Source: Paenibacillus phoenicis
GTDB taxonomy: Bacteria; Bacillota; Bacilli; Paenibacillales; Paenibacillaceae
Assembly: GCF_034718895.1 (NCBI RefSeq)
Contig: NZ_JAYERP010000001.1
Location: forward strand, 620,001-684,000
Direction: 5' to 3'
DNA length: 64,000 bases
Shown here: positions 8,193 to 16,819 of the stretch, piece by piece
How the letters are laid out: each line of letters begins with the position of its first letter
Position numbering within the stretch: the stretch's first letter is position 1
The notes under the pieces: generated by a model
Seen by the model: only the letters and a program-made list of their open reading frames with translations
Database searches by the model: none
What the model was told of the DNA's origin: nothing
Translations under genes and position numbers: made by a program

Positions 8193-8876
8193 CTATAACC
8201 GCAAAATCGCATCCTTATGGAGTTCGTACTTTGTAACGTGCTTTCCTTCCGGTCCTGCGACTGCGAGGAGAACCCCTTTCGCGCTTAACGATTGCAGCGT
8301 ACGTACAGCGGTCCGATGATTGAGGCCCAGGTGGGTCTCAACATCCACGGGTCGCAGCGGCCGGGCAAGCGTGCAGGCTAGGCGCAAAATCTCCCGCTCC
8401 CTTAGCGTAAGCGGATCGGCGGGGGAAGCGGCCGGCAAGTAGCGGTTGAGCACCATACGAAGCAGGGTGACGCACAGTTCCGGCCGGTTGGCGACATCAT
8501 CGTAGGCGAAAGAAATCACCTGAAACCCCATCGCGGCCAAAAACGTTTCCCGGTTCAGCTCATAGCAATACTTTTGCCTGTCCATATCTTTGACATGGGG
8601 GCCATAGCCTTTAATTTCAATAACCAGCTTGACCGGCCCAGCTAACCAAACGAAATCGCAAAAATAGGACAATCCCCTCCAGTCCAACACTTCGTACTCC
8701 GGGTGCAGCCCCTCGAAGTTACCTTGAACCTCCCACCACACCTTTCGGCAAAAGAGCTTTTCGGCCTCTCGATGCCCGCGTTCCAAACGTCCTTTGCGTT
8801 CACCGGTCCTACGCTTCAGGTGCTCCTCAATAAATGCGGCGTGCGCTTGTTCAAACGCCATCTCCGTTCCCATCAT
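8193..8876 (-). CDS. PD-(D/E)xK-like nuclease fold fused to a winged helix
   Basis: A 227-residue protein, not recognised by name. Residues about 60-145 resemble DUF559/Vsr-like restriction-nuclease folds: CDFVWLAGPVKLVIEIKGYG gives D-x(13)-ExK, and the later segment FLAAMGFQVISFAYDDV mirrors the closing strand of those folds. Residues about 155-227 look like a winged helix (TLREREILRLA, RPVDVETHLGLNHRTAVRTL, SLSAKGVLLAV). The order suggests a DNA-binding nuclease-like protein or a regulator derived from one. Start is ATG 8876 or the adjacent ATG 8873; GGAGGG fits 8873 slightly better. It stands next to the IS, downstream of the cyclase gene. Confidence 0.6.
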   Translation of the reverse strand: MMGTEMAFEQAHAAFIEEHLKRRTGERKGRLERGHREAEKLFCRKVWWEVQGNFEGLHPEYEVLDWRGLSYFCDFVWLAGPVKLVIEIKGYGPHVKDMDRQKYCYELNRETFLAAMGFQVISFAYDDVANRPELCVTLLRMVLNRYLPAASPADPLTLREREILRLACTLARPLRPVDVETHLGLNHRTAVRTLQSLSAKGVLLAVAGPEGKHVTKYELHKDAILRL

Positions 8877-8890
8877 TCCATCCCTCCCAG

Positions 8891-8940
8891 GAAAAAAAGA
8901 AAACGCCCCGGCTCCATCAACCTAAATGGATCGGGACGTT
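8891..8940 (-). terminator. Terminator of the cyclase gene
   Basis: On the minus strand AACGTCCCG-AT-CCAT pairs with ATGG-AG-CCGGGGCGTT, followed by TTCTTTTTTT. Confidence 0.75.
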
Positions 8941-9020
8941 CTTCGTCTTATGGCCATTATACCTGGCAGAAGACGTCTTGGAAACTATCTTATTCGCAGC
9001 CTGTGTCGTGAGGGACAGAT

Positions 9021-10955
9021 TCACCGCTCAGGCGAACTGTCCCCATATTTGTTGACGTAATGCGAAAGGGCCAAAAGCGGCCAGATATATCGATAGCTGT
9101 GATAGTGCACGTAAAAATAACCCGGCAACCCGGCTCCCGTTGGATAAGTGGAGGGCCAGTCATCCTCATGCAATAGCGCGATCAACCGGGCAACGCCTCG
9201 CTCGATCTCCGGCGCCCGCCGATCGTGGACGGCGATCAGCGCATCCAACGCCCAGGCGGTTTGGGACGGCGTGCTGGCATGGAGCGGGACGTATCGTCTC
9301 ACCTGATCGCTGCGGCACGATTCGCCCCAGCCGCCATCTGCATTTTGGATGCGGATCAGCCAGTTAGCCGCCTTGGCGATGCCCGGGTGATCGGCGGGCA
9401 TGCCCACGGCCATCAGCCCGGTGAGTGCCGCCCAGGTCCCGTAGATGTAACAGATCCCCCAGCGACCATACCAAGAGCCGTCCGCCTCCTGATGGCTCAG
9501 CAACCAGTCAGCCCCGCGGGCAACCCAATCCTGCCGAACGCTCAGCTTGGCGAAGTTACCCAAATACTCCAGCGTCCTTCCGGTCAAGTCCGCTTCGGAA
9601 GGATCCGTGGCTGCGGATTTCGCCCCTTCAATCGCCAGCCAGGTGAGCATTTCTTTGTTGGTGTTTTTTTCGAAAGCGGGCCAGCCGCCGTCGTTATTTT
9701 GCATCGACCAGACCCAGTTGAGCCCGCGGTTCCATGCGTCTAAGACCGCAGGTTCGCTGCCGTGTAAGGCAGATAGGGAACGGAGGGCGGCGGTGGTGTC
9801 GTCAACGTCAGGGACGAACGTATTTGTCTCCGAGAAACCCCAGCCGCCGGGTACGATGCCCGGATTATGAATCTGCCAATCGCCGGGGCGGCGATGCTGA
9901 CTGCTCCGCAGGTAATCGGCGGCCCGTTGAATGGCCGGATGGGAAGATGAAACCCCTGCTTCCTGTAAAGCGTAGGAGATCAACGCGGTATCCCAAACGG
10001 TGGAAGGGGAGTTCTGGATCGTGACATAGCGGGTTCCCCATTGGCCGGTGCTGTCCACCGTAAACTTCATCTGAGATAACCCTTCAACCGCACGTTGGAT
10101 CACCGGATGCTGCGGTTCGTATCCCAGCGCCAGCAAGGCGAACACCATCAGCACAGTACAGCTGGCGTACGTGTACAGCGTCCCGTCGCTTTCAATCCGA
10201 TCCAGCATGTATTGCTCGGCTCGGTTTACAGCAGCTTGCCGGATGCGCCGAGGTGTACCTACCAGATGCGCCAGCCCCGATTGGATGAGCTTCAGCGGTT
10301 CCCGGCTTTCCGGGGTTAGCGTGAGCGGGTCTTCCTCCCCGTTGCGGGCGTCGAGAAACAGCTCACTTAAATCGGGCGTCCGCACCGATCTGGTGCGAAA
10401 GTTTCGCTCGGCCATGATCAGAAGCGGCACGAGATGAACTCGCGAATATCCGGAGAAATCATAAAAGTTCAGGGGTAACGATTCGGGCAGCAGCAGGATT
10501 TCGATGGGGATGAGCGATAAGGAGGCCGGCCATTTTCTTTGTCCAGTGGCGGCCAGGATGGCTTTGGTGAGCAGGCTTCGCGCTTGACCAATGCCGCCCC
10601 GATCCAGGATATATCGTTTCGCCCGTTGGATCGGTTCATCCTCCGGCCGGCTGTATCCGGAGCACAGCAAGGCGTAGTATGCCTCAACCGTAGCGGACAA
10701 ATGGCCCTCCTTGTCGTCATGATACCATCGCCAGCAGCCCTCCGGCTGCTGGGCGGCGACGATGCGATCGTGCAGCTGTCGGATCAATTCCTCCTTGTCG
10801 ACATTTAACGTACGAAGGAGAATGATCGTGCACGCGTCAATCGTGATGCCGTTTTCGAAGCAAAAGCGCCACGAACCGTCCGGCTCCTGCCGCTGAATCA
10901 GTTCCTCGGATAATCGTTGTATTTCTTCCCGGATCTCGCCGTTGCTCAGTGCCAT
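9021..10955 (-). CDS. sqhC: Squalene-hopene / tetraprenyl-beta-curcumene cyclase
   Basis: A 644-residue class II terpene cyclase that folds linear C30 or C35 polyprenes into polycycles on the inner membrane face. The catalytic DxDD motif is present as VPDVDDTTAAL at about residue 380. Several QW repeats stabilise the double alpha-barrel (QEPDGSWRF, QQPEGCWRWY, QNNDGGWPAFE, QEADGSWYGRW, QNADGGWGES). Length fits the family (620-650). A ytpB-type gene 30 kb away makes the B. subtilis-like substrate tetraprenyl-beta-curcumene plausible, although squalene cannot be excluded. It is a single-gene unit with its own terminator; RBS AAAGGGAGGG precedes ATG. Confidence 0.93.
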   Translation of the reverse strand: MALSNGEIREEIQRLSEELIQRQEPDGSWRFCFENGITIDACTIILLRTLNVDKEELIRQLHDRIVAAQQPEGCWRWYHDDKEGHLSATVEAYYALLCSGYSRPEDEPIQRAKRYILDRGGIGQARSLLTKAILAATGQRKWPASLSLIPIEILLLPESLPLNFYDFSGYSRVHLVPLLIMAERNFRTRSVRTPDLSELFLDARNGEEDPLTLTPESREPLKLIQSGLAHLVGTPRRIRQAAVNRAEQYMLDRIESDGTLYTYASCTVLMVFALLALGYEPQHPVIQRAVEGLSQMKFTVDSTGQWGTRYVTIQNSPSTVWDTALISYALQEAGVSSSHPAIQRAADYLRSSQHRRPGDWQIHNPGIVPGGWGFSETNTFVPDVDDTTAALRSLSALHGSEPAVLDAWNRGLNWVWSMQNNDGGWPAFEKNTNKEMLTWLAIEGAKSAATDPSEADLTGRTLEYLGNFAKLSVRQDWVARGADWLLSHQEADGSWYGRWGICYIYGTWAALTGLMAVGMPADHPGIAKAANWLIRIQNADGGWGESCRSDQVRRYVPLHASTPSQTAWALDALIAVHDRRAPEIERGVARLIALLHEDDWPSTYPTGAGLPGYFYVHYHSYRYIWPLLALSHYVNKYGDSSPER

Positions 10956-11098
10956 CCTTGCTCCCTCCCTTTACCTGTCACCTCATTATATGAGTGGGGG
11001 ATGGTGTAAAGTCCGGCGATAATTCGGTATAGTAGGATGGAAGAAGTTTGGTGATGAGGATCCTATAGACCGTTACCTAAAAGAGAGGGAACCAAGTG

Positions 11099-12265
11099 AT
11101 GACGACAAGACTTTATTTTGACGATGCCTATTTAACCGATTGGACCACCCGCGTCAAGGACAAGCTGGAGCGGGAGGACGGCGTTTACGTCGTGCTGGAA
11201 GAGAGCGCCTTTTACCCCCATGGGGGCGGACAGCCCAACGATACCGGAAGGATTGGCGGGATTCCTGTTCTGGATGTGATTAGTGAAGGCGATGAGGTGC
11301 TGCATAAGGTGGAGCGTTTCCCAGAGGAGGCCCAGGTGCGCTGCGAAATCGACTGGAACCGCCGGTTTGACCATATGCAGCAGCATAGCGGACAACATCT
11401 GTTATCTGCGGTTTGCCGCGAGCTTTATGAGGCGATGACCTTGAGCTTTCACCTGGGTGAAGATTATTGCACCATCGATGTGGACCGGCCCGAGCTGTCA
11501 TCGGAACAGCTGGAAGCCATTGAACGCGAAGCAAACCGCCATATCTATTTGAATCACAAAATCTCCGGCTACTTTGTCACGCAGGAGGAGGCGTCCCGAC
11601 TGCCGCTCGTGAAGCCGCCGAAGGCGGTGGACCGCGTCCGCATCGTCGAGATGGAAGATGTGGAGTACAACGGTTGCGGAGGTACGCATGTGGCGGCGAC
11701 CGGCGCGATCGGGATGATTAAGCTGCTGAAGACCGAGAAGCAGAAAGGGAATGTCCGGATCTTTTTCAAATGTGGATACCGAGCCTTAAGAGAGTTTCAG
11801 GAGCAGCAACATATCTTAGGCTCCATCACCGCCAAATTAAGAACAGGCCGGGACAGCATTCTAGAGCGCCTCGACAAATGGGAGGACGAGCAGAAGCGAC
11901 TGCAACGGGAGTTCAATACGTTAAAAGAAGCGATGGACGAAATGACCGTTCGTGAGTTGCTTACCAAGCGGGAAGGCGGGATCATTGCGCAAATTTTCGC
12001 GGACAAGTCCTTGAAGGATTTGCAGAGCCTCGCACAAAAGCTGACGGCGCATAGTGATGCAGCGGTCCTGCTGGCAACGGAAGCCGAGCAGAAGGTGGTG
12101 CTGGCCCATAACGGCAGCCGTTCGCTGTCCTGCGGCGCATTCTTCAAGGAGCATCTCTCTGCATACGGAGGCAAAGGCGGCGGCAGCGACAAGCTGGCAC
12201 AGGCCGGATTCAGCAGCTGGGAGGATGCGCTCACATTTTATGAGTTTGTTAAACAAGGGCTGTAA
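11099..12265 (+). CDS. Alanyl-tRNA editing protein, AlaX-L type
   Basis: A 388-residue free-standing homologue of the AlaRS editing domain that hydrolyses Ser- or Gly-mischarged tRNA-Ala. Zinc ligands are seen in HMQQHSGQHLLSA and CGGTHVAATG. Residues 1-90 form the small beta-barrel (ESAFYPHGGGQPNDTG), the middle is the editing core, and about 230-388 hold a coiled coil and a DHHA1-type C-terminus (GAFFKEHLSAYGGKGGGSDKLAQAGF), so this is the long AlaX class. ATG 11099 follows AGAGAGGGA; GTG 11096 is the alternative. A terminator hairpin for this gene lies inside the convergent LysR gene. Confidence 0.92.
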   Translation: MTTRLYFDDAYLTDWTTRVKDKLEREDGVYVVLEESAFYPHGGGQPNDTGRIGGIPVLDVISEGDEVLHKVERFPEEAQVRCEIDWNRRFDHMQQHSGQHLLSAVCRELYEAMTLSFHLGEDYCTIDVDRPELSSEQLEAIEREANRHIYLNHKISGYFVTQEEASRLPLVKPPKAVDRVRIVEMEDVEYNGCGGTHVAATGAIGMIKLLKTEKQKGNVRIFFKCGYRALREFQEQQHILGSITAKLRTGRDSILERLDKWEDEQKRLQREFNTLKEAMDEMTVRELLTKREGGIIAQIFADKSLKDLQSLAQKLTAHSDAAVLLATEAEQKVVLAHNGSRSLSCGAFFKEHLSAYGGKGGGSDKLAQAGFSSWEDALTFYEFVKQGL

Positions 12266-12281
12266 TGAAAAATACCGGGCG

Positions 12282-13175
12282 TCAACCATGCGGATGCTCA
12301 CGGATCAAATCGACAAAACGTTGAACCGCTGGAGACAGCGGTTCATTTTTTCGCGTATAGACCGAGATCGTATTCATCAGGTCCACGCCTTCAACGAAGA
12401 CGCGGCTCAGTTGTCCGCGCTCCACGTATTCCCTCACCACCAGCGCTGAAACGAAGCTGGCCCCGTACCCGGCAATCACGGCTTTGATGGTTTCGTTTAA
12501 CCCGTTAAACTGCAAGGCGATGCGTGGCGCAGGAGCATTGTAGGTACGGCATAACGCCATAAATCGCTCCCGCGTCGAGCTGCCGATCTCCCTCATAACA
12601 AAAGGTTCCTTGACCATGTCGTGTAAGGAGACGCGTTGTCCCGCATACCGGTGTTTTGGGGAGACCACAAACCACAATTCGTCCCGGAACATTTCCTCCG
12701 CGTAAACGGATTCGGGGTAGGCTTCCGGCAATCCGCCGTAGATCGCCAAATCCACCTCCAAATTCAGCAGTTGCTTTAGCGCATCCGTCGAATTTGTGGT
12801 GTTGATGCTCATCTCCACATGCTCGTATTGCGATTTGAATTTCGCGATCCAGGTCGGGACGAGGAAGTGCGCGGGCAAATAGGTGGCTGCCAGCCGGATA
12901 TGACCCAGCTCCCCCATTTTGTAATTTTGTAAAAACTGCTCGATTTGCTGCTCTACCGCAAAGAGGCGTCTGCTGTATGTAAACAGCTTGTTCCCGACGT
13001 CGGTTAAGGCGATGCCGCGTCCCTGTGCTTTCAGCAGGGGCAACCCCAGCTCTTTTTCCAGCTTTCGGATCTGGGTAGAGATGGCCGGCTGGCTGATGTT
13101 TAATAGCTCCGAAGCGCGCGTCACACTGCCCGTCTCTGCAATGACGTGAAACAGCCGTAAAGCATGCAAATTCAT
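12282..13175 (-). CDS. LysR-family transcriptional regulator
   Basis: A 297-residue LysR regulator: helix-turn-helix at about 2-60 (MNLHALRLFHVIAETGSVTR, SQPAISTQIRKLEKELGLPL) and a periplasmic-binding-like effector domain from about 90 to 290. The ATG at 13175 follows AAGGGG and gives the standard family N-terminus; frames starting further upstream would run into a methyltransferase remnant on the other strand. The effector is unknown. It resembles the YwfK/CysL-CmpR side of the family. The likely divergent target would be the damaged methyltransferase or the ugp operon beyond it, but no T-N11-A box was confirmed. Confidence 0.85.
   Translation of the reverse strand: MNLHALRLFHVIAETGSVTRASELLNISQPAISTQIRKLEKELGLPLLKAQGRGIALTDVGNKLFTYSRRLFAVEQQIEQFLQNYKMGELGHIRLAATYLPAHFLVPTWIAKFKSQYEHVEMSINTTNSTDALKQLLNLEVDLAIYGGLPEAYPESVYAEEMFRDELWFVVSPKHRYAGQRVSLHDMVKEPFVMREIGSSTRERFMALCRTYNAPAPRIALQFNGLNETIKAVIAGYGASFVSALVVREYVERGQLSRVFVEGVDLMNTISVYTRKNEPLSPAVQRFVDLIREHPHG
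12322..12351 (+). terminator. Terminator of alaX inside the convergent regulator gene
   Basis: TGAACCGCT / AGCGGTTCA, a perfect 9-bp stem with loop GGAGAC, then six T residues. It lies 57 bases after the AlaX stop, within the last codons of the minus-strand LysR gene. Confidence 0.75.
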
Positions 13176-13195
13176 TCCATCTAGCCCCTTCCATC

Positions 13196-13330
13196 GTGGA
13201 GGAGCGGCTTGTCCAACACTTGGCCGTCGCTTTGAAATCCGGGGAATGGGACCGCAAATACGGAGCTTACCGAACCATGCCCGCCATGACAGGTTCACTC
13301 CGGCTGATCGTTAGCGAATCCAAAGCATGA
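13196..13330 (+). pseudogene. C-terminal remnant of a SAM methyltransferase
   Basis: Forty-four codons ending in TGA read EERLVQHLAVALKSGEWDRK, then YGAYRTMPAMTGSLRLIV. This matches the closing segment of UbiE/YcgJ-type class I methyltransferases, including the usual W-D-x-x-Y-G and GSLRL ending. The remaining 200 or so residues, with the SAM-binding part, are missing because the sequence upstream is the LysR gene. A terminator follows, as for a once-complete gene. Confidence 0.6.
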
Positions 13331-13351
13331 TGAAAAAGTCCATTGTCTTAT

Positions 13352-13391
13352 AAGCCGTCTTCACCGCAAATGCGCGTGAGGCGGCTTTTTT
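13352..13391 (+). terminator. Terminator after the methyltransferase remnant
   Basis: AGCCGTCTTCAC pairs with GTGAGGCGGCT around a GC-rich loop and is followed by six T residues. Confidence 0.75.
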
Positions 13392-13419
13392 GCGTTTTCT
13401 TTACCGTGCGATAACGATT

Positions 13420-13448
13420 TTGACGCCCCCTTGATCTATGCCTAACGT
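13420..13448 (+). promoter_or_regulatory. Possible promoter of the ugp operon
   Basis: TTGACG (13420-13425) and TAACGT (13443-13448) are 17 bases apart, about 80 bases before ugpA. The -10 is weak. Confidence 0.35.
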
Positions 13449-13529
13449 TCCGCTGACATCCAAGCTATACACTGGCAGAGGAATTCGAACAAACCCACAT
13501 CAACCTGCACAAAAAAGGAGGCTTCCGTC

Positions 13530-14507
13530 ATGAGCGAGCTGGATCACCAGGTGAGTCTGCCATCTAGGGGCCATTCCGTGCCGTCTGCCTCTGCTGCGAC
13601 TCGTCGCCCTGCCCATGCCGCAACCTTAAGACAACAGAAATATCGAGAACATGCGCTGGCCTACACGTTTCTAGCTCCATCGCTGCTCCTGTTCGGCGTA
13701 TTTTTGTTCTACCCGCTGCTAAAGTCGGTGTACTTGAGCTTACACAGCACCGACCCGACTGGCCGGATCGCCTCATTTGTTGGCTTCGACAATTTTACTA
13801 GCCTTTTTACTTCCGGCTTGTTTGCCAGCGGCATGAAGGTGACGGCGCTCTTTGCCTTATTCACCGTGCCGACTGGAATGCTGATCGCCTTGGTGCTCGC
13901 GGCATTAACGCATCATCTTCGGCGGGGAAAACGGTTTTTCCAGTTCGCCTACTCGCTGCCGTTGGTGCTCTCCGTTGGTTCAGCGGCTGTCATCTGGAAG
14001 TTTCTGTTTCACCCTACATTAGGCATGCTTAACTACTTGCTTGGTTTGGCCGGTATTCGTCCGGTACCTTGGCTGATCAGTCCTGACTGGGCTTTGTGGT
14101 CCGTGTCGCTGATGACCGTTTGGATGAATATGGGCTTTAATTACATCATCCTGTCCAGCGGGATGCAGGGAGTTCCCGACGAGCTGTACGAAAGTGCCAA
14201 GATCGATGGAGCCGGACCGCTGACAACGTTTCGCAAAATTACGCTGCCGCTCCTGTCACCAACGTTATTTTTCCTCTTGGTTGTGTCCATCATCAGCGCT
14301 TTCCAGTCGTTTGGGCAGATCAACATTCTGACATCGGGTGGGCCGATGAACCGTACGAACGTATTCGTCTACACGATCTACCAGGAGGCATTCGTGAACT
14401 TCCGGTTTGGAACGGGCAGCGCCCAAGCGCTTCTGCTATTCCTGGTAATCCTGCTGTTGACCTTGATCCAGTTCAATTGGGTGGAAAGGAAAGTTCACTA
14501 TCAATGA
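13530..14507 (+). CDS. ugpA: Sugar/glycerol-3-phosphate ABC permease, UgpA-like
   Basis: A 325-residue inner-membrane permease of the carbohydrate uptake-1 (MalF/UgpA) type with six membrane helices after a polar N-terminus of about 45 residues. The ATPase-contact EAA loop is present (YESAKIDGAGPLTTFRKITL). ATG 13530 follows AAAGGAGG. It overlaps the next permease by ATGA. The UgpA assignment leans on the partner binding protein; other sugars are possible for the permease alone. The N-terminal extension is rich in Ser, Ala and Arg. Confidence 0.8.
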   Translation: MSELDHQVSLPSRGHSVPSASAATRRPAHAATLRQQKYREHALAYTFLAPSLLLFGVFLFYPLLKSVYLSLHSTDPTGRIASFVGFDNFTSLFTSGLFASGMKVTALFALFTVPTGMLIALVLAALTHHLRRGKRFFQFAYSLPLVLSVGSAAVIWKFLFHPTLGMLNYLLGLAGIRPVPWLISPDWALWSVSLMTVWMNMGFNYIILSSGMQGVPDELYESAKIDGAGPLTTFRKITLPLLSPTLFFLLVVSIISAFQSFGQINILTSGGPMNRTNVFVYTIYQEAFVNFRFGTGSAQALLLFLVILLLTLIQFNWVERKVHYQ

Positions 14508-15328
14508 ACAAGCTGACCTTAAGCCAAATTGTCGTTCTGTTGTTCATGACCGTTGCCGCCGTACTTGTGCTTTATCCGATTGTTTACAGCCTGTTTATGT
14601 CCGTGATGACGCCACAGGAAGCCAGCGCCTATCCACCGCATTTGGTGCCGCATTCGCTGCATTTGACCAACTTCACCGAGGTGCTTCGTATCGTTCCGAT
14701 CGCCGTGTTTATCGGGAATACCTTCCTGGTCTCCGGCATTGTGATGGTCGGTCAACTGATCACCTCCAGCCTGGCAGCCTATGCCTTCGCCAAAATGGAG
14801 TTCAAGGGCAAAGGCCTGATGTTCAGCTTGTTTGTCGCCACGATGATGGTGCCTTGGGAAGTGACGATGATTCCCAACTATTTAACCGTACGCAGCTTAA
14901 ATTGGCTGGACAGCTACCAGGGGCTGATCGTCCCGTTTTTGGCTACCGCCTTCGGGACGTTTCTGCTTCGTCAGTTTTTCCTGCAGCTGCCGAAGGAACT
15001 GTTCGAGGCTGCGAAGATCGATGGTTGCGGGCATGTCCGGTACTTCCTGTTTCATGTGCTTCCGCTGGCTAGACCGGCGCTTGGAACGTTGGCGGTGTAC
15101 TCTTTTTTGAGCATGTACAACAGTTATCTGTGGCCGCTTCTGATCACAAACAGCAAATCGATGCGCACGGTGCAGATCGGTATCTCCATGCTGGAATTCC
15201 AGGAGACAACCTCCTGGAACCTCGTATTCGCGGGGATTACGCTGGTCATTCTGCCGTCCTTGCTGCTATTGGTGTTTGGACTCAAGCAGCTCGTTCGCGG
15301 GATGGCGGCGGGAGCGCTGAAAGGATAA
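14504..15328 (+). CDS. ugpE: Sugar/glycerol-3-phosphate ABC permease, UgpE-like
   Basis: A 274-residue MalG/UgpE-type permease with six predicted helices and the EAA loop FEAAKIDGCGHVRYFLFHVL. The start ATG (14504) overlaps the ugpA stop as ATGA, indicating translational coupling. With UgpA it forms the membrane channel. Segments such as SSLAAYAFAKMEFKGKGLMF and VPWEVTMIPNYL are typical of this family. No ATPase gene (UgpC/MsmX type) lies in the window, so a shared ATPase elsewhere is likely. Confidence 0.82.
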   Translation: MNKLTLSQIVVLLFMTVAAVLVLYPIVYSLFMSVMTPQEASAYPPHLVPHSLHLTNFTEVLRIVPIAVFIGNTFLVSGIVMVGQLITSSLAAYAFAKMEFKGKGLMFSLFVATMMVPWEVTMIPNYLTVRSLNWLDSYQGLIVPFLATAFGTFLLRQFFLQLPKELFEAAKIDGCGHVRYFLFHVLPLARPALGTLAVYSFLSMYNSYLWPLLITNSKSMRTVQIGISMLEFQETTSWNLVFAGITLVILPSLLLLVFGLKQLVRGMAAGALKG

Positions 15329-15367
15329 GGGATATCCAAATCATTTGATGAGGGAGAGATTCGAATA

Positions 15368-16762
15368 ATGAAAAGCTTTCGCTTCAAAAGTATTCTGCTG
15401 CTCATGGCAGCGTTGTTGATCGTTATAGCCGGATGCGGCGGGAATACGAATAACGCAGGAAGCAGCACGGCAACAGGGGGAACCAATACTCGCGGTGAAG
15501 ATTCGGCCAGCGCCAGTTCTGGGAAGAAGCCGGTGCATCTAACCTGGTGGCACTCGATGTCGGGGGCGGGGGAGAAGGCGATTAACGGGCTAGTCTCGGA
15601 TTTCAATGCCAGCCAATCCGATATTGAGGTCGAAGCGGTATTCCAAGGAAGTTACGACGAAAGCTTAAATAAGTTGAAAGCTTCACTTGGCTCAAAAAGC
15701 GGCCCGGACCTGATCCAGGTGTACGAGATCGGCAGCAAATTTATGATCGACTCCAAGGCGATCACGCCGGTGCAGAAGTTTATTGATGAGGATGGCTACG
15801 ACCTCTCGCAGTTAGAGCCTAACATTATTCGCTACTACACGATCGGCGGCCAATTAAACGCAATGCCTTTTAATACTTCCAACCCGATTCTCTACTACAA
15901 CAAGGACGCCTTCAAAGCGGCCGGACTCGATCCTAAAAACCCGCCGAAAACGTTCGAGGAGTTTGAAGCGGCAGCTACCGCATTGACCAAGAAGGGGCAG
16001 CCAGGCGCTGCGATCGCCGTTTATGCCTGGCTCATCGAGCAGTGGTTTGCTAGCCAAAATGCCGATTACGTGAATAACGGCAATGGGCGTGAAGGGGATG
16101 CCACCGAGTCGCTGCTCGCATCGGAGGCGGGCGTGAACATACTGGAATGGTGGAAAAGGATGGTGGACAATGGGGTGGTAGCCAATCTGGGCCGCAAAAC
16201 CGATGATACGGACGCCGCCTTTGCTGCAGGCCAAGTGGCCATGACCCTAAATTCAACTGCGGCGCTGCGTAACATCGTGGGAGCGGTTGGCGACAAATTC
16301 GAAGTAGGCACCGCCTTCCTGCCAAGACCAGCCAGCGCCAAAGAAGGCGGCGTGATCATTGGCGGCGCCAGCTTGTATATCATGAACAACAAATCGGAAG
16401 AACAGCAAAAAGCGGCCTGGGAATTTATCAAATATGTAACCTCCCCGGCTGCGCAGGCGAAATGGAGCGTAAACACCGGCTACTTCCCGATTACGAAGGC
16501 GGCTTACGACGAGCAGGTGCTGAAGGATAATATGGTGAAATATCCGCAATTCCAAACTGCCGTAGATCAGTTGCATGCGTCGACCGAATCTACAGCAACC
16601 TCCGGTGCGTTGATGGGCGTCTTCCCGGAAGCGCGGCAATTCGTGGAAGCGGCAATTGAGGAAGTGCTGAACGGACAAAAAGCTCCGAAGCAGGCGCTGG
16701 AAGACGCCGCCAAGCAAATTACCGAGAAGATCAGGCAGTATAATGCAACGGTGCGAAAATAA
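15368..16762 (+). CDS. ugpB: Glycerol-3-phosphate-type binding lipoprotein, UgpB-like
   Basis: A 464-residue extracellular solute-binding protein. Signal peptide with lipobox VIAGC puts the lipid-bearing Cys at about residue 22. The mature part is close to UgpB: LTWWHSMSGAGEKAINGLV, GPDLIQVYEIGSKFMIDSKA and GGQLNAMPFNTSNPILYYNK match segments that surround the glycerol-phosphate site in that family. It is the third gene of the operon, 39 bases after ugpE, and ends in a terminator. Substrate is probably sn-glycerol 3-phosphate or a glycerophosphodiester. A Thr/Ser/Gly/Asn linker follows the lipobox. Confidence 0.85.
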   Translation: MKSFRFKSILLLMAALLIVIAGCGGNTNNAGSSTATGGTNTRGEDSASASSGKKPVHLTWWHSMSGAGEKAINGLVSDFNASQSDIEVEAVFQGSYDESLNKLKASLGSKSGPDLIQVYEIGSKFMIDSKAITPVQKFIDEDGYDLSQLEPNIIRYYTIGGQLNAMPFNTSNPILYYNKDAFKAAGLDPKNPPKTFEEFEAAATALTKKGQPGAAIAVYAWLIEQWFASQNADYVNNGNGREGDATESLLASEAGVNILEWWKRMVDNGVVANLGRKTDDTDAAFAAGQVAMTLNSTAALRNIVGAVGDKFEVGTAFLPRPASAKEGGVIIGGASLYIMNNKSEEQQKAAWEFIKYVTSPAAQAKWSVNTGYFPITKAAYDEQVLKDNMVKYPQFQTAVDQLHASTESTATSGALMGVFPEARQFVEAAIEEVLNGQKAPKQALEDAAKQITEKIRQYNATVRK

Positions 16763-16780
16763 TCTTACATTTAGTAGTCA

Positions 16781-16807
16781 AGCCGGGAGATGTCCCGGCT
16801 TTTTTTT
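16781..16807 (+). terminator. Terminator of the ugp operon
   Basis: AGCCGGGA / TCCCGGCT stem with a short loop, then eight T residues. Confidence 0.9.
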
Positions 16808-16819
16808 ACGTGGGAAGCT

